Below the pieces are notes generated by a model. The model made no database searches. It saw nothing but the letters and a program-made list of their open reading frames with translations, and had not been told where the DNA came from. Position numbers and translations under genes: made by a program. This document shows, in pieces, positions 1 to 5,729 of a DNA stretch of 10,286 bases. Each line of letters begins with the position of its first letter. Within the stretch, counting starts at the first letter, position 1. The DNA is from CAYRVX01 sp964642165 (lineage in GTDB: Bacteria > Planctomycetota > Phycisphaerae > SM23-33): contig CAZXOC010000268.1 in assembly GCA_964642165.1 (NCBI GenBank), positions 1 through 10,286 on the forward strand, written 5' to 3'.

Positions 1-3
1 GAG

Positions 4-10
4 GGAGGAG
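4..10 (+). promoter_or_regulatory. Ribosome binding site of the serine protease gene
   Basis: GGAGGAG lies 4 bases before the ATG at 15 (6 bases if only GGAGG is counted). It is a near-consensus Shine-Dalgarno sequence and supports that ATG as the start. The promoter lies upstream of the window. Confidence 0.75.
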
Positions 11-14
11 ACAA

Positions 15-1064
15 ATGCGTTCTGCTAGAGCAACCTGTGTCGTCTTGGCTGCCCTTCTGTTGACGGGGCTCTCGTCACCGGCCTTGGCGGGAACCATCCG
101 GCACGACGTCCCCGAGCGGATTCCCGAGTTGCTCGGCCGCTTCTACCCCAACGTCGGGCTGGTCGACAGCACATTCCCCCAGGGCGACGTAACGCCTTCG
201 ATCATCGGCTCCGGGACGCTGATTGCGCGCGACTGGGTGTTGACGGCGGCTCACGTCATCGATTGGGCCGAGGATCCCCCGGAGGTCACGTTCGGTAGGA
301 AGACCTACACGGCGGACCTGTGGGTTTCTCATCCGCTGTTCAACCCCGATGACCTGCCGGCCCTGGGCGTCAACCCGCTGGACGGCTACGACATCGGCCT
401 GATCCACCTCGATTCGCCGGTGAAGCGCATCCGCCCGGCAACGCTCTATCGGGGCGATGGGGAACTAGGCCACACGGCCACGATCGCCGGATTCGGCCTG
501 CACGGCAACGGCCTCGACGGCGAGGTCCTTGAGTCGGAGTGGGATGGCAAGCGGCGCGCGGGCATGAACACACTGGACAGCGTCTACGGGGAAGACCCCG
601 AGACCGGGCGGATCATCCTAATCGACTTCGACAGCCCCGGGCATCCGGAAGAGAGCACGCTGGGTTCGCCCAAGCCGCTGCCCCTGGAGTACTGCCCCGC
701 CCGCGGCGACAGCGGCGGTCCCCTGTTTGTCGGCAGGCGCCTGGTCGGTGTCACCTCGTTCCTGTGGCCCCGGTTGGACAGCACCTACGACTCCGACTAC
801 GGCGACCAAGCCGGGTTCATGCGCATTGCCCAGCCCGAACTGCTCAGTTGGATCGACGCGACCGTCCAGGGGGCGGAGGGCCCGACCGGCCCGTGGCATG
901 GCCACGGCCCGGGCGACGGCTGCTGGTCTTCTGGCGACGCGACGGACCTGGACATCCTCGCTGCGGAGCGGGCCGCCCCGACGTTCCTGTCGGTGCCCGA
1001 GCCCGCGACGATCGGCCTGCTCGCCCTCGGCGCGTTGGCGATCGTCAGGCGCAGACGTCGGTAG
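15..1064 (+). CDS. Secreted trypsin-like serine protease with PEP-CTERM anchor
   Basis: This encodes a 349-residue chymotrypsin-fold (S1 family) endopeptidase, predicted to act outside the cell or at its surface. Residues 1-25 form a Sec signal peptide (basic start, hydrophobic core, likely cleavage after SPALA). The triad is visible: His80 in LTAAHV, Asp126 in GYDIGLIHL and Ser233 in ARGDSGGPLF. The usual Cys after the His is Val81, so that disulfide is missing; only Cys227 and Cys303 remain in the mature chain. Residues 290-320 are a Gly/Asp-rich linker. Pro328-Glu-Pro330 starts a PEP-CTERM tail with a hydrophobic stretch and five terminal Arg. In known PEP-CTERM systems an exosortase processes this tail. 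A good Shine-Dalgarno sequence supports the start. The gene converges on the minus-strand genes across a 1.5 kb spacer. The protease call is firm; the substrate is unknown. Confidence 0.94.
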   Translation: MRSARATCVVLAALLLTGLSSPALAGTIRHDVPERIPELLGRFYPNVGLVDSTFPQGDVTPSIIGSGTLIARDWVLTAAHVIDWAEDPPEVTFGRKTYTADLWVSHPLFNPDDLPALGVNPLDGYDIGLIHLDSPVKRIRPATLYRGDGELGHTATIAGFGLHGNGLDGEVLESEWDGKRRAGMNTLDSVYGEDPETGRIILIDFDSPGHPEESTLGSPKPLPLEYCPARGDSGGPLFVGRRLVGVTSFLWPRLDSTYDSDYGDQAGFMRIAQPELLSWIDATVQGAEGPTGPWHGHGPGDGCWSSGDATDLDILAAERAAPTFLSVPEPATIGLLALGALAIVRRRRR

Positions 1065-1103
1065 GCCCAGGGCCACAGCGCGCGACAACAAGATAGACTC
1101 ATG

Positions 1104-1134
1104 GCGGGCGGTCGGCAGCAAGCCGGCCGCCCGC
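1104..1134 (+). terminator. Strong hairpin 40 bases after the protease stop codon
   Basis: Arms 1104-1116 (GCGGGCGGTCGGC) and 1122-1134 (GCCGGCCGCCCGC) pair over 13 positions with one G-T wobble around the 5-base loop AGCAA. The position fits transcription termination of the protease gene. No T-run follows, so it is not a classical intrinsic terminator. It could instead protect the mRNA 3' end or be a pause site. Confidence 0.5.
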
Positions 1135-1144
1135 GAGCATTCCC

Positions 1145-1173
1145 GGCAGCACCGCGTCTCCCGCGATGCTGCC
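1145..1173. other. Second hairpin downstream of the protease gene
   Basis: GGCAGCA (1145-1151) pairs with TGCTGCC (1167-1173), and an inner CGCG/CGCG pair (1153-1156 with 1162-1165) extends the structure. It lies 10 bases after the first hairpin, so the two form a tandem stem-loop block at the end of the protease transcript. No T-run follows. The function is inferred only from position. Confidence 0.35.
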
Positions 1174-1465
1174 TTCGTGCCACCCCGATCCGGGCTGACA
1201 GCGCCGGCTCGACGGGCCTCCGCCGGCATAGCGGAGCCAGGGCGACGCCGCCCGCCTCGTGACTCCCACCGGCCGACGGGCCCAGCCGAGGGGCTTCTAC
1301 GCACGCGAGGCTGCGTTCAGCGACGCCATCGGGAAGGGGAACGGGAGAGGCGTCGAGTGCCGGCAATGGCCCCTGACTACGGATGCCGCTCCCTCCGGGG
1401 AATGATGCAGGCTACGGGTCGAGAGTCGCCCCGCGTCGCAGGCACCTGGGCGGGCGTGCCGGGTT

Positions 1466-1495
1466 AAGGCCGCGCGGCATCGCCGGCGCGGCCTT
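1466..1495. other. Perfect 10-bp inverted repeat
   Basis: AAGGCCGCGC (1466-1475) and GCGCGGCCTT (1486-1495) are exact reverse complements around a 10-base centre that can itself pair partly (GGC with GCC). No T-run follows on either strand. It lies in the gene-poor spacer, and I cannot assign a role. It may be a boundary of the diverged repeats just downstream. Confidence 0.4.
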
Positions 1496-1574
1496 CGACG
1501 CCGCTCCAAGCCGGCCGCGACCGGCCCGGCCTGCCACGGGCCTGCCCGCCACGACCTGTTCCGTCGCCGCCAGG

Positions 1575-1609
1575 CTCGGAATTCTCGGCGCGTGGGTTCG
1601 TTTCGGCGG
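1575..1609. repeat. Diverged direct repeat, copy A
   Basis: This 35-base segment contains CTCGGAATTC and TTCGTTTCGGCGG. It aligns without gaps to copy B (1712-1746) at about 26 of 35 positions by hand count, 137 bases away. The shared core is CGGAATTC, and TTCGTT is conserved 12 bases after it. Read on the minus strand, both copies give similar peptides around Asn-Glu-(Pro or Ala). This suggests an interspersed repeat family rather than a gene. Confidence 0.4.
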
Positions 1610-1711
1610 CTGGCGATTCGGGCGCCTCGGCCTCCGTACGCTGCCTTGCCTCGCGATCGTCCACCCCTCCCGAGTGCTCGCCGGCCGGCGGTCCTTGCCC
1701 AGGTTGCCATC

Positions 1712-1746
1712 CCCGGAATTCCCGGGGGTTGGCTTCGTTCCGCCGT
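1712..1746. repeat. Diverged direct repeat, copy B
   Basis: This is the second copy of the element at 1575-1609. It contains the near-palindrome CCCCGGAATTCCCGGGG at its left end, a shape that could form a hairpin. Similarity falls off quickly outside the 35 bases, although the flanks also share short words. Whether more copies exist in the genome cannot be seen here. Confidence 0.4.
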
Positions 1747-1919
1747 GTGGGCTGGCTCCGGTGGGGAACAGGCGGTGCGGCCGGGTGGCTCGCCGGCGAT
1801 GGCCCAGCCCCCCGAGGGCCTACCAGCCAGCCGTGACCCCTGCAGGGATGCCAGTCCGGCTCGCGCAGATCGGCCTGCGTCCTGGACAGCCCTTCGCGGA
1901 GCGGCGCGGGGCTCAGGGA

Positions 1920-2306
1920 CGACTTGATGGACCAAGCGATGGCCGCCACGGCACTGACCCTCGGCGAGGCGAAGTCTGCCCCCTCCACGCATCATAGGAG
2001 TCTTCGCCCGCCCGCCCCGCGGCGGCCAAGATCTTGTGGCTGTCGACGCGGCGCACAGACCCGGTCATTGTGCCGAACGGCGGCTGCGAACTCCGCCGCC
2101 ACGCGGTGCCGCGCCACGAGTTGAGCGAGGTATCCCTCGACTGCGTCCAGAGGGTTCGGGTCCGCGACGATCTCCCCAGCGAAGTCGCCATGGCCTGCGT
2201 CCGCCGCCGTGTGCCCCACGGCGAGCACGACGTCCGATAGGCCACCGCAGATCGAGAACGGCGCCGGATACCCTCCCCTCGCGCGCCGCCACGAGACGGC
2301 GAAGTG
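1920..2306 (-). pseudogene. Possible eroded coding sequence, unrecognised
   Basis: From about 2306 downwards the minus strand reads as a protein-like stretch (segments such as ICGGLSDVVLAVGHTAAD and AGEIVADPNPLDAVEGYL), with roughly 80% G/C at third codon positions by eye. Near 2050 this frame turns into Arg/Gly-rich text while a neighbouring frame takes over with VDSHKILAAAGRAGEDSYDA. The first frame has a TGA at 1992-1994 and then again looks protein-like (VSAVAAIAWSIKSSL). This pattern fits a gene broken by two nearby compensating frameshifts. No start codon with a ribosome binding site is visible, and the upstream end meets a hairpin. I do not recognise the family. High overall G+C can imitate such signals. 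Confidence 0.25.
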
Positions 2307-2339
2307 CGCGCCGTTGGGCTCGCCCGGCCCAACGGCGCG
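2307..2339. other. Perfect 13-bp hairpin
   Basis: CGCGCCGTTGGGC (2307-2319) and GCCCAACGGCGCG (2327-2339) are exact reverse complements with a 7-base loop. No T-run follows on either strand. It marks the upstream limit of the faint minus-strand coding signal and is the longest perfect stem inside the spacer apart from the terminator at 2518-2548. Its role is unknown. Confidence 0.45.
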
Positions 2340-2361
2340 AACAGTGCGGCAGCGCCAAGCT

Positions 2362-2382
2362 CCGCCGGCGCGGCGCCGGCGG
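2362..2382. other. GC-only inverted repeat with 10-bp arms
   Basis: CCGCCGGCGC (2362-2371) and GCGCCGGCGG (2373-2382) are reverse complements around a single central G, so a real hairpin would open some inner pairs. A smaller stem, GGCGGC with GCCGCC, follows at 2464-2482. Both are made only of G and C in their arms, so chance formation in this base composition is plausible. Confidence 0.3.
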
Positions 2383-2517
2383 CGGGCAGCAACCCCCCGC
2401 CCTGCCGCACCGCACCAATCACCTTCCTCCTTCCGCCCCCCCCCGAGCGCCGGCCTGGTCGAGGGCGGCGGGCAGCGCCGCCTTCCGCGCCCCCGCCGGC
2501 GTTCGGGGCGCAGCAAA

Positions 2518-2548
2518 CGGGCGGCTCCGCATCCTGCGGAGCCGCCCG
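2518..2548 (-). terminator. Stem-loop terminator of the PKD-like PEP-CTERM gene
   Basis: A perfect 14-bp stem (2518-2531 with 2535-2548, arm CGGGCGGCTCCGCA on the plus strand) closes on a 3-base loop. On the minus strand it begins 25 bases after the stop codon of the gene at 2574-3611 and is followed by TTTGCTG. The short T-run is weaker than in enterobacterial terminators, but the stem is very stable and the position is right for rho-independent termination. Confidence 0.7.
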
Positions 2549-2573
2549 CTTCACTCGAAGGGGTAGTCTGTCT

Positions 2574-3611
2574 CTAGGAGCGTCGGCGACGGATCAGCGC
2601 CACCAGGCCGCCCAAGCTCAGCAGCGCCAACGTGCCGGGCTCGGGAACGAACAGCGTGGTCTCGTCGGAGTCGCTGGCGCCGCCGCCAGTGACGGTCAGC
2701 ATGAGTCGGTACTCGTAGATGGTCGGATCGGGAACGCCGGCGCCATACGGGCCCGGCAGGTCGTCGACGGCGATGCCCAGGGCGTCAGCGATCGCCAGGA
2801 TCGACACCTCCGGCGTGGGGCCGCTCACCGCCAGGGACATGAAGTCCCCGCCCGCCGCCGCCGGCGGGGCGATCAACCAGTCGTACGTGTCGATCGTTCC
2901 GGTGCTGCCGGTGCCGTCGAGCGCGATCGTCCGGGCGGGGTTGTTCCAACCGTGGGGCGTCATCGGCCAGTCGTCCTCGACGTAACCGTCGGGCCCGCCG
3001 CCGGCATTGGCCGTTACCTCACCCGTAGGACCGAATGAGAGCGTGACGAAGTCCTGATCTGTGACGGTCTGAGTGGGACCCCCGGGCGCGCCGAACTGCG
3101 GACGAGCACTCACCGTGCCCGCAGCATCCGGCGTGACCGTGAAGCGAAGGACCGTCAACTCGGCGCCCGCCGCCATCTCGAGCGTCTTGTCCGTGTCAAA
3201 GGTCGAGACGTCCAAGTCCACGGGGTCGTTCATCTTCTTGAACGCGAACTGGGGGCCCTCGTTGGGGTGACCCAAGACCTGCGTGTCGAACTCGAGGTGG
3301 GGGTACAGGGTCAGGAAAAGCGGCGGCACAGGGCCCGCGTCGACGCCGCCCCCGACTCCGGGAACATTGTAGAACTCCCCGCTCGTGAGCGAGACCACCG
3401 CGTCCATCACGCGCCAGTCCCAGGCATCGGCGTCGTTGGTGATCTTCAGGTCATAGCAGTCGTACGCCGGGCTGAACGGCGCTTCGTACAATGAATTGTC
3501 AGGAATATCCACTGGGACGAGCTTGGTAACCATCTCCGCTTGAGCAGCGCCGCCCAGAAGGAGCAAGGCCACCACGGCACCCACAACACAGACACGAGCA
3601 TGGCTTGACAT
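2574..3611 (-). CDS. Secreted PEP-CTERM protein with PKD-like second half
   Basis: This encodes a 345-residue surface or matrix protein with no enzyme motif. The signal peptide is residues 1-25, with likely cleavage after AAQA. Residues 30-200 are a beta-rich domain I cannot name (motifs YDLKITNDADAWDW and LYPHLEFDT). Residues about 225-320 resemble a PKD/immunoglobulin-like fold (ALDGTGSTGTIDTYDW, then YEYRLMLTVTGG). Pro323-Glu-Pro325 begins the PEP-CTERM tail with a hydrophobic segment and four Arg. I chose the ATG at 3611 because GGGAG lies 7 bases upstream and the signal peptide then starts at once. An in-frame ATG at 3644 (GAGGAG 10 bases upstream) would add 11 residues, including Glu-Gly-Arg-Glu-Glu, ahead of the signal peptide, which is less likely. 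The gene has its own candidate promoter and terminator. The exact role is unknown. Confidence 0.9.
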   Translation of the reverse strand: MSSHARVCVVGAVVALLLLGGAAQAEMVTKLVPVDIPDNSLYEAPFSPAYDCYDLKITNDADAWDWRVMDAVVSLTSGEFYNVPGVGGGVDAGPVPPLFLTLYPHLEFDTQVLGHPNEGPQFAFKKMNDPVDLDVSTFDTDKTLEMAAGAELTVLRFTVTPDAAGTVSARPQFGAPGGPTQTVTDQDFVTLSFGPTGEVTANAGGGPDGYVEDDWPMTPHGWNNPARTIALDGTGSTGTIDTYDWLIAPPAAAGGDFMSLAVSGPTPEVSILAIADALGIAVDDLPGPYGAGVPDPTIYEYRLMLTVTGGGASDSDETTLFVPEPGTLALLSLGGLVALIRRRRS

Positions 3612-3736
3612 TTCTTCTCTCCCTTCGAGTGATCTGTTAAACATCGTTCAGCATCTCCTCTCTTGGGCGCAAAGCCCTCGTCGTCCCCGACGATTAAACA
3701 CTCCCGCCGGGGCATGTCCTGCCTGCACCTTATTCT

Positions 3737-3765
3737 AATCTACCCATAATCCGAGTCCCTGTCAA
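3737..3765 (-). promoter_or_regulatory. Candidate sigma-70 type promoter for the PKD-like gene
   Basis: A perfect -35 box TTGACA (3760-3765, minus strand) is followed after 17 bases by TAGATT (3737-3742), which matches 4 of 6 bases of TATAAT. An overlapping TAGAAT (3732-3737) matches 5 of 6 but sits at 22-base spacing. The site lies between the stop of the upstream gene (3820) and the gene start at 3611, implying a 5' leader of about 115 bases. It suggests the gene is transcribed independently. Confidence 0.5.
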
Positions 3766-3819
3766 CCGCAAAGTTCTCGAATGAGAGGAGCGGTTCTGTG
3801 TCGGCTCGCTCGTGTCTCT

Positions 3820-5438
3820 TCAGCGACGTCTCCTGCGGGCCAGGAGACCCGCTGCCCCGAGGCCCAGCAGGAGCATCGTCGTCGGCTCGGGCGTGTACTC
3901 CTCCCGGAAGAAGCCCAGCATGGCGCCCAGATCGATCGAATCGACGGTCCCGTCGCCGCTGCCGCCGTTGTTGATGTCGCCCTGGTCGTAGGTACCCGGC
4001 TCGCGGAAGTAGCCGAGCATGATGCCCAGGTCGATCGAGTCCGTCTTGCTGTCCAGGTTCAGGTCGCCGGTAATGGTCGGGCGGATGAGAATGTGCTGGC
4101 CGCCGTTCTCGTCGCTGGCCTGATCGGTAATGGCGACGACGGCATTGGTATGGAGCTCGGAGTCGAAGATGCCCTCCGCACCGCCGGTGCTGCGGCCCTC
4201 GTTGATCATGCCCAGCAGCGCCTGCTCGGCCGCACCCAGGTCCGCGGCGTAGATCCGCACCGCGTGGTACAGGCCCGAGTCGGTCGGGCTGTTGAGGTCG
4301 AACGCCTGCGTGCCCGCCTGGGCGAAGTCCACGTTCAGCCCGGCGAGGTCCTGGGCCCCGGCCAGCGCGATCCCGACGTCCGGGTCCTTCACCACGACGC
4401 TGACGTTGGCGACGGCGGGCGCGGTGGGCGTGGCGGGCTCGCCCATGTTGTTGGCCACGGTGGACACACCGTCCTCGGCGTTGAGCTCCGTCGGCCGATC
4501 GGCGACGACGTTGCCGCCGTCGTTGCCCGCCACCGTCGTCGTCTGCGTCACCACGCGGGTGACCAGGGCCGGCTCGTACACGGGCTTGACGCCATAGCCG
4601 AAGTCGACCGTGGGCCCTTCGTACAGGTCGTTGTGATCGGGGTCGGGCAGCACCGAGAAGCAATCCCGGGGCTCGTACCAATTCCCGTCGAGGTCCCCGC
4701 TGGTGTTGATGTCGATGGTGCCGCTGCCGCCGTGGGCATCGTACGTACCCGTGGCGATGAGCGTGTCGGCGTCCCAGGCGAGGCTGTCGCCGGTGGGCCG
4801 ATCCCAGGTGCCGTCACGGACGCCGATGCCGAGCAGGACGGCCTGGTCGCGCGTCGCGTTGTTCTCGCCTACCCCGGCGTAGCTGACCGGCTGCAAGCCG
4901 AGGATGCCGACGCCCGCCGTCCCATCGTACCGGATGCCGTAGTTGTTCGGGTCCGAACGGTCGCCGAAGAACCCGACGTCGATCACCCCGTCAGCGCCTT
5001 CCGTGTCCCACTGCCCTCCCGGAGCCGCGTTGAGCGAGTCGGTGACCTCGTAGTCGCCCGTCCCGACCACCTCCATGAGGACGAAGTCCAGGAAGCCCAG
5101 GTCGTCCGTTTCGATGCCGACCCCCGCGCTGCTCCAGAGCCGGGCACGAACCTCCCAATCCCCGGCGTTACCGCCCGGATCCGTGATCACCGTAATGACG
5201 GCCGNNNNNNNNNNNNNNNNNNNNNNNNNNNNNNNNNNNNNNNNNNNNNNNNNNNNNNNNNNNNNNNNNNNNNNNNNNNNNNNNNNNNNNNNNNNNNNNN
5301 NNNNACCTCCCAATCCCCGGCGTTACCGCCCGGATCCGTGATCACCGTAATGACGGCCGTGTTCTCCCCAGCCGACGCGCCCGCGGTGAATCCGAGAGCA
5401 ACCGCCAGAGCCACCGAGATCAAGAGTCTGGTACGCAT
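3820..5438 (-). CDS. Secreted dockerin-like PEP-CTERM protein (split by false gap)
   Basis: When the two 55-base flanks of the N gap are overlapped, this becomes one open frame of 487 residues, a secreted protein without recognisable catalytic motifs. The signal peptide is residues 1-23 (likely cleavage after ASA). A long beta-rich, Asp/Gly-rich region of unknown fold follows. Residues 406-457 are a dockerin-like pair of calcium loops: Asp407-x-Asn409-x-Asp411 and Asp436-x-Asn438 with Asp444. Each is followed by a nearly identical DSIDLG(I/A)MLG(Y/F)FRE. The second loop carries about four extra residues (Gly/Ser-rich). Pro465-Glu-Pro467 starts the PEP-CTERM tail ending in five Arg. The ATG at 5438 has AGGAG 9 bases upstream; the ATG two codons earlier (5444) has only 3 bases of spacing. 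A strong promoter precedes it. No clear terminator follows. Cohesin-type partners are not in the window. Confidence 0.9.
5150..5204. repeat. 55-base segment left of the gap, identical to 5305-5359
   Basis: Every base matches the segment just right of the N run. Both encode the same start of the mature protein (minus strand, AVITVITDPGGNAGDWE). This is one genomic segment present at two contig ends, not a biological duplication. The length of 55 equals a word size commonly used by short-read graph assemblers. Confidence 0.9.
5205..5304. other. Assembly gap of exactly 100 N
   Basis: This is a scaffold placeholder inside the coding sequence at 3820-5438. Its fixed length of 100 does not measure missing DNA. 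Because identical 55-base ends flank it, the most economical reading is that no sequence is missing and positions 5205-5359 should be deleted. Confidence 0.95.
5305..5359. repeat. 55-base segment right of the gap, identical to 5150-5204
   Basis: This is the partner of 5150-5204. It continues on the signal-peptide side of the gene: on the minus strand the reading frame from the ATG at 5438 enters this segment without a stop and joins the downstream frame exactly when the two copies are merged. Confidence 0.9.
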
Positions 5439-5447
5439 GGTCATCGT

Positions 5448-5452
5448 CTCCT
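5448..5452 (-). promoter_or_regulatory. Ribosome binding site that decides the start at 5438
   Basis: AGGAG on the minus strand lies 9 bases before the ATG at 5438 and only 3 bases before the ATG at 5444. Spacing favours 5438, which gives a signal peptide beginning MRTRLL. The two choices differ by two residues. Confidence 0.6.
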
Positions 5453-5616
5453 GTCTTCCTGCTCCAAGAGATGTGCTAGCCTCGCCTCTTGTCCATCCGT
5501 CACATGCAGACGTGGGCAGAGCAACGACACTCCTGCCTCCAAACACTGAGCGGAGATCGTAGGCAGTACGGCCTGTTGCCGACTCTCCTGTTTGCTACCG
5601 ACTCCTATGATCATCC

Positions 5617-5644
5617 ATTCTACAGCCAATTCTCATTCTGTCAA
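5617..5644 (-). promoter_or_regulatory. Near-consensus promoter of the dockerin-like gene
   Basis: On the minus strand TTGACA (5639-5644, perfect) and TAGAAT (5617-5622, 5 of 6) are separated by 16 bases, close to the sigma-70 consensus. It lies in a locally AT-richer island and would give a 5' leader of about 170 bases before the ATG at 5438. It starts roughly 85 bases after the stop of the giant gene, so the dockerin-like gene can be transcribed alone. Confidence 0.6.
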
Positions 5645-5729
5645 GCTATTGCCGCAAGTTTTCCGGGGGGATGGGCTTTTTTCTGGCCGCCCGTCCGACC
5701 CGGGAAAACCGCGAAAAACCGGCTATTCC

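Larger units (their letters stand above)
1065..2573. other. 1.5 kb spacer without a convincing intact gene
   Basis: Open frames occur on both strands here, but they overlap one another, lack ribosome binding sites and give Arg/Pro/Gly/Ala-rich translations typical of random GC-rich DNA. I see no rRNA, tRNA or known insertion-sequence gene. The region contains several strong hairpins (1104-1134, 1145-1173, 1466-1495, 2307-2339, 2362-2382, 2464-2482, 2518-2548), two diverged direct repeats (1575-1609, 1712-1746), a run of nine C at 2436-2444 and a faint broken coding signal on the minus strand (about 1920-2306). It separates the convergent protease and PKD-like genes, so no promoter is required here for either. 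Confidence 0.6.
5439..5729. other. Intergenic region between the giant and dockerin-like genes
   Basis: This region holds the promoter at 5617-5644 and the leader of the gene starting at 5438. Just after the giant gene's stop there is a stretch with alternating T-runs and GC words (5700-5725), and an imperfect 7-bp stem (GATGGGC with GCCCGTC, about 5670-5698) whose loop contains six T. On the minus strand this places A residues in the loop and no T-run after the stem, so I do not call a terminator for the giant gene. No small gene is supported. Confidence 0.5.

Noticed and set aside
1297..1995. Overlapping open frames in the spacer, both strands
   Set aside because: Several frames compete over the same bases, none has a ribosome binding site, and compositions are Arg/Pro/Gly-heavy. 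Only the weak decayed signal at 1920-2306 was kept, at low confidence.
2151..2168. GGTTCGGGTCC resembling a tRNA T-arm
   Set aside because: The conserved A of the T-loop is missing, and no acceptor stem, D-arm or anticodon arm could be built around it.
3637..3654. Five-codon upstream open frame (MLNDV then stop) in the leader of the PKD-like gene
   Set aside because: Its ATG directly abuts GAGGAG with no spacing for ribosome binding, so translation is unlikely. It overlaps the alternative start at 3644 only by chance.
3740..4681. Minus-strand open frame of 313 codons overlapping the dockerin-like gene in another frame
   Set aside because: The translation is extremely Arg/Gly/His-rich with no ordered motif, as expected for an off-frame reading.
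5150..5359. A genuine 55-base direct duplication flanking an insertion
   Set aside because: A target-site duplication of 55 bases would be unusual, the N run is exactly 100, and merging restores a single frame. An assembly overlap explains all of this.
3781..5562. Plus-strand open frame of 593 codons opposite the dockerin-like gene
   Set aside because: It runs antisense to a gene with signal peptide, calcium loops and sorting tail, passes through the N gap, and its Arg/Val/Ala-rich translation shows no domain. It is a shadow of GC-rich codon use.
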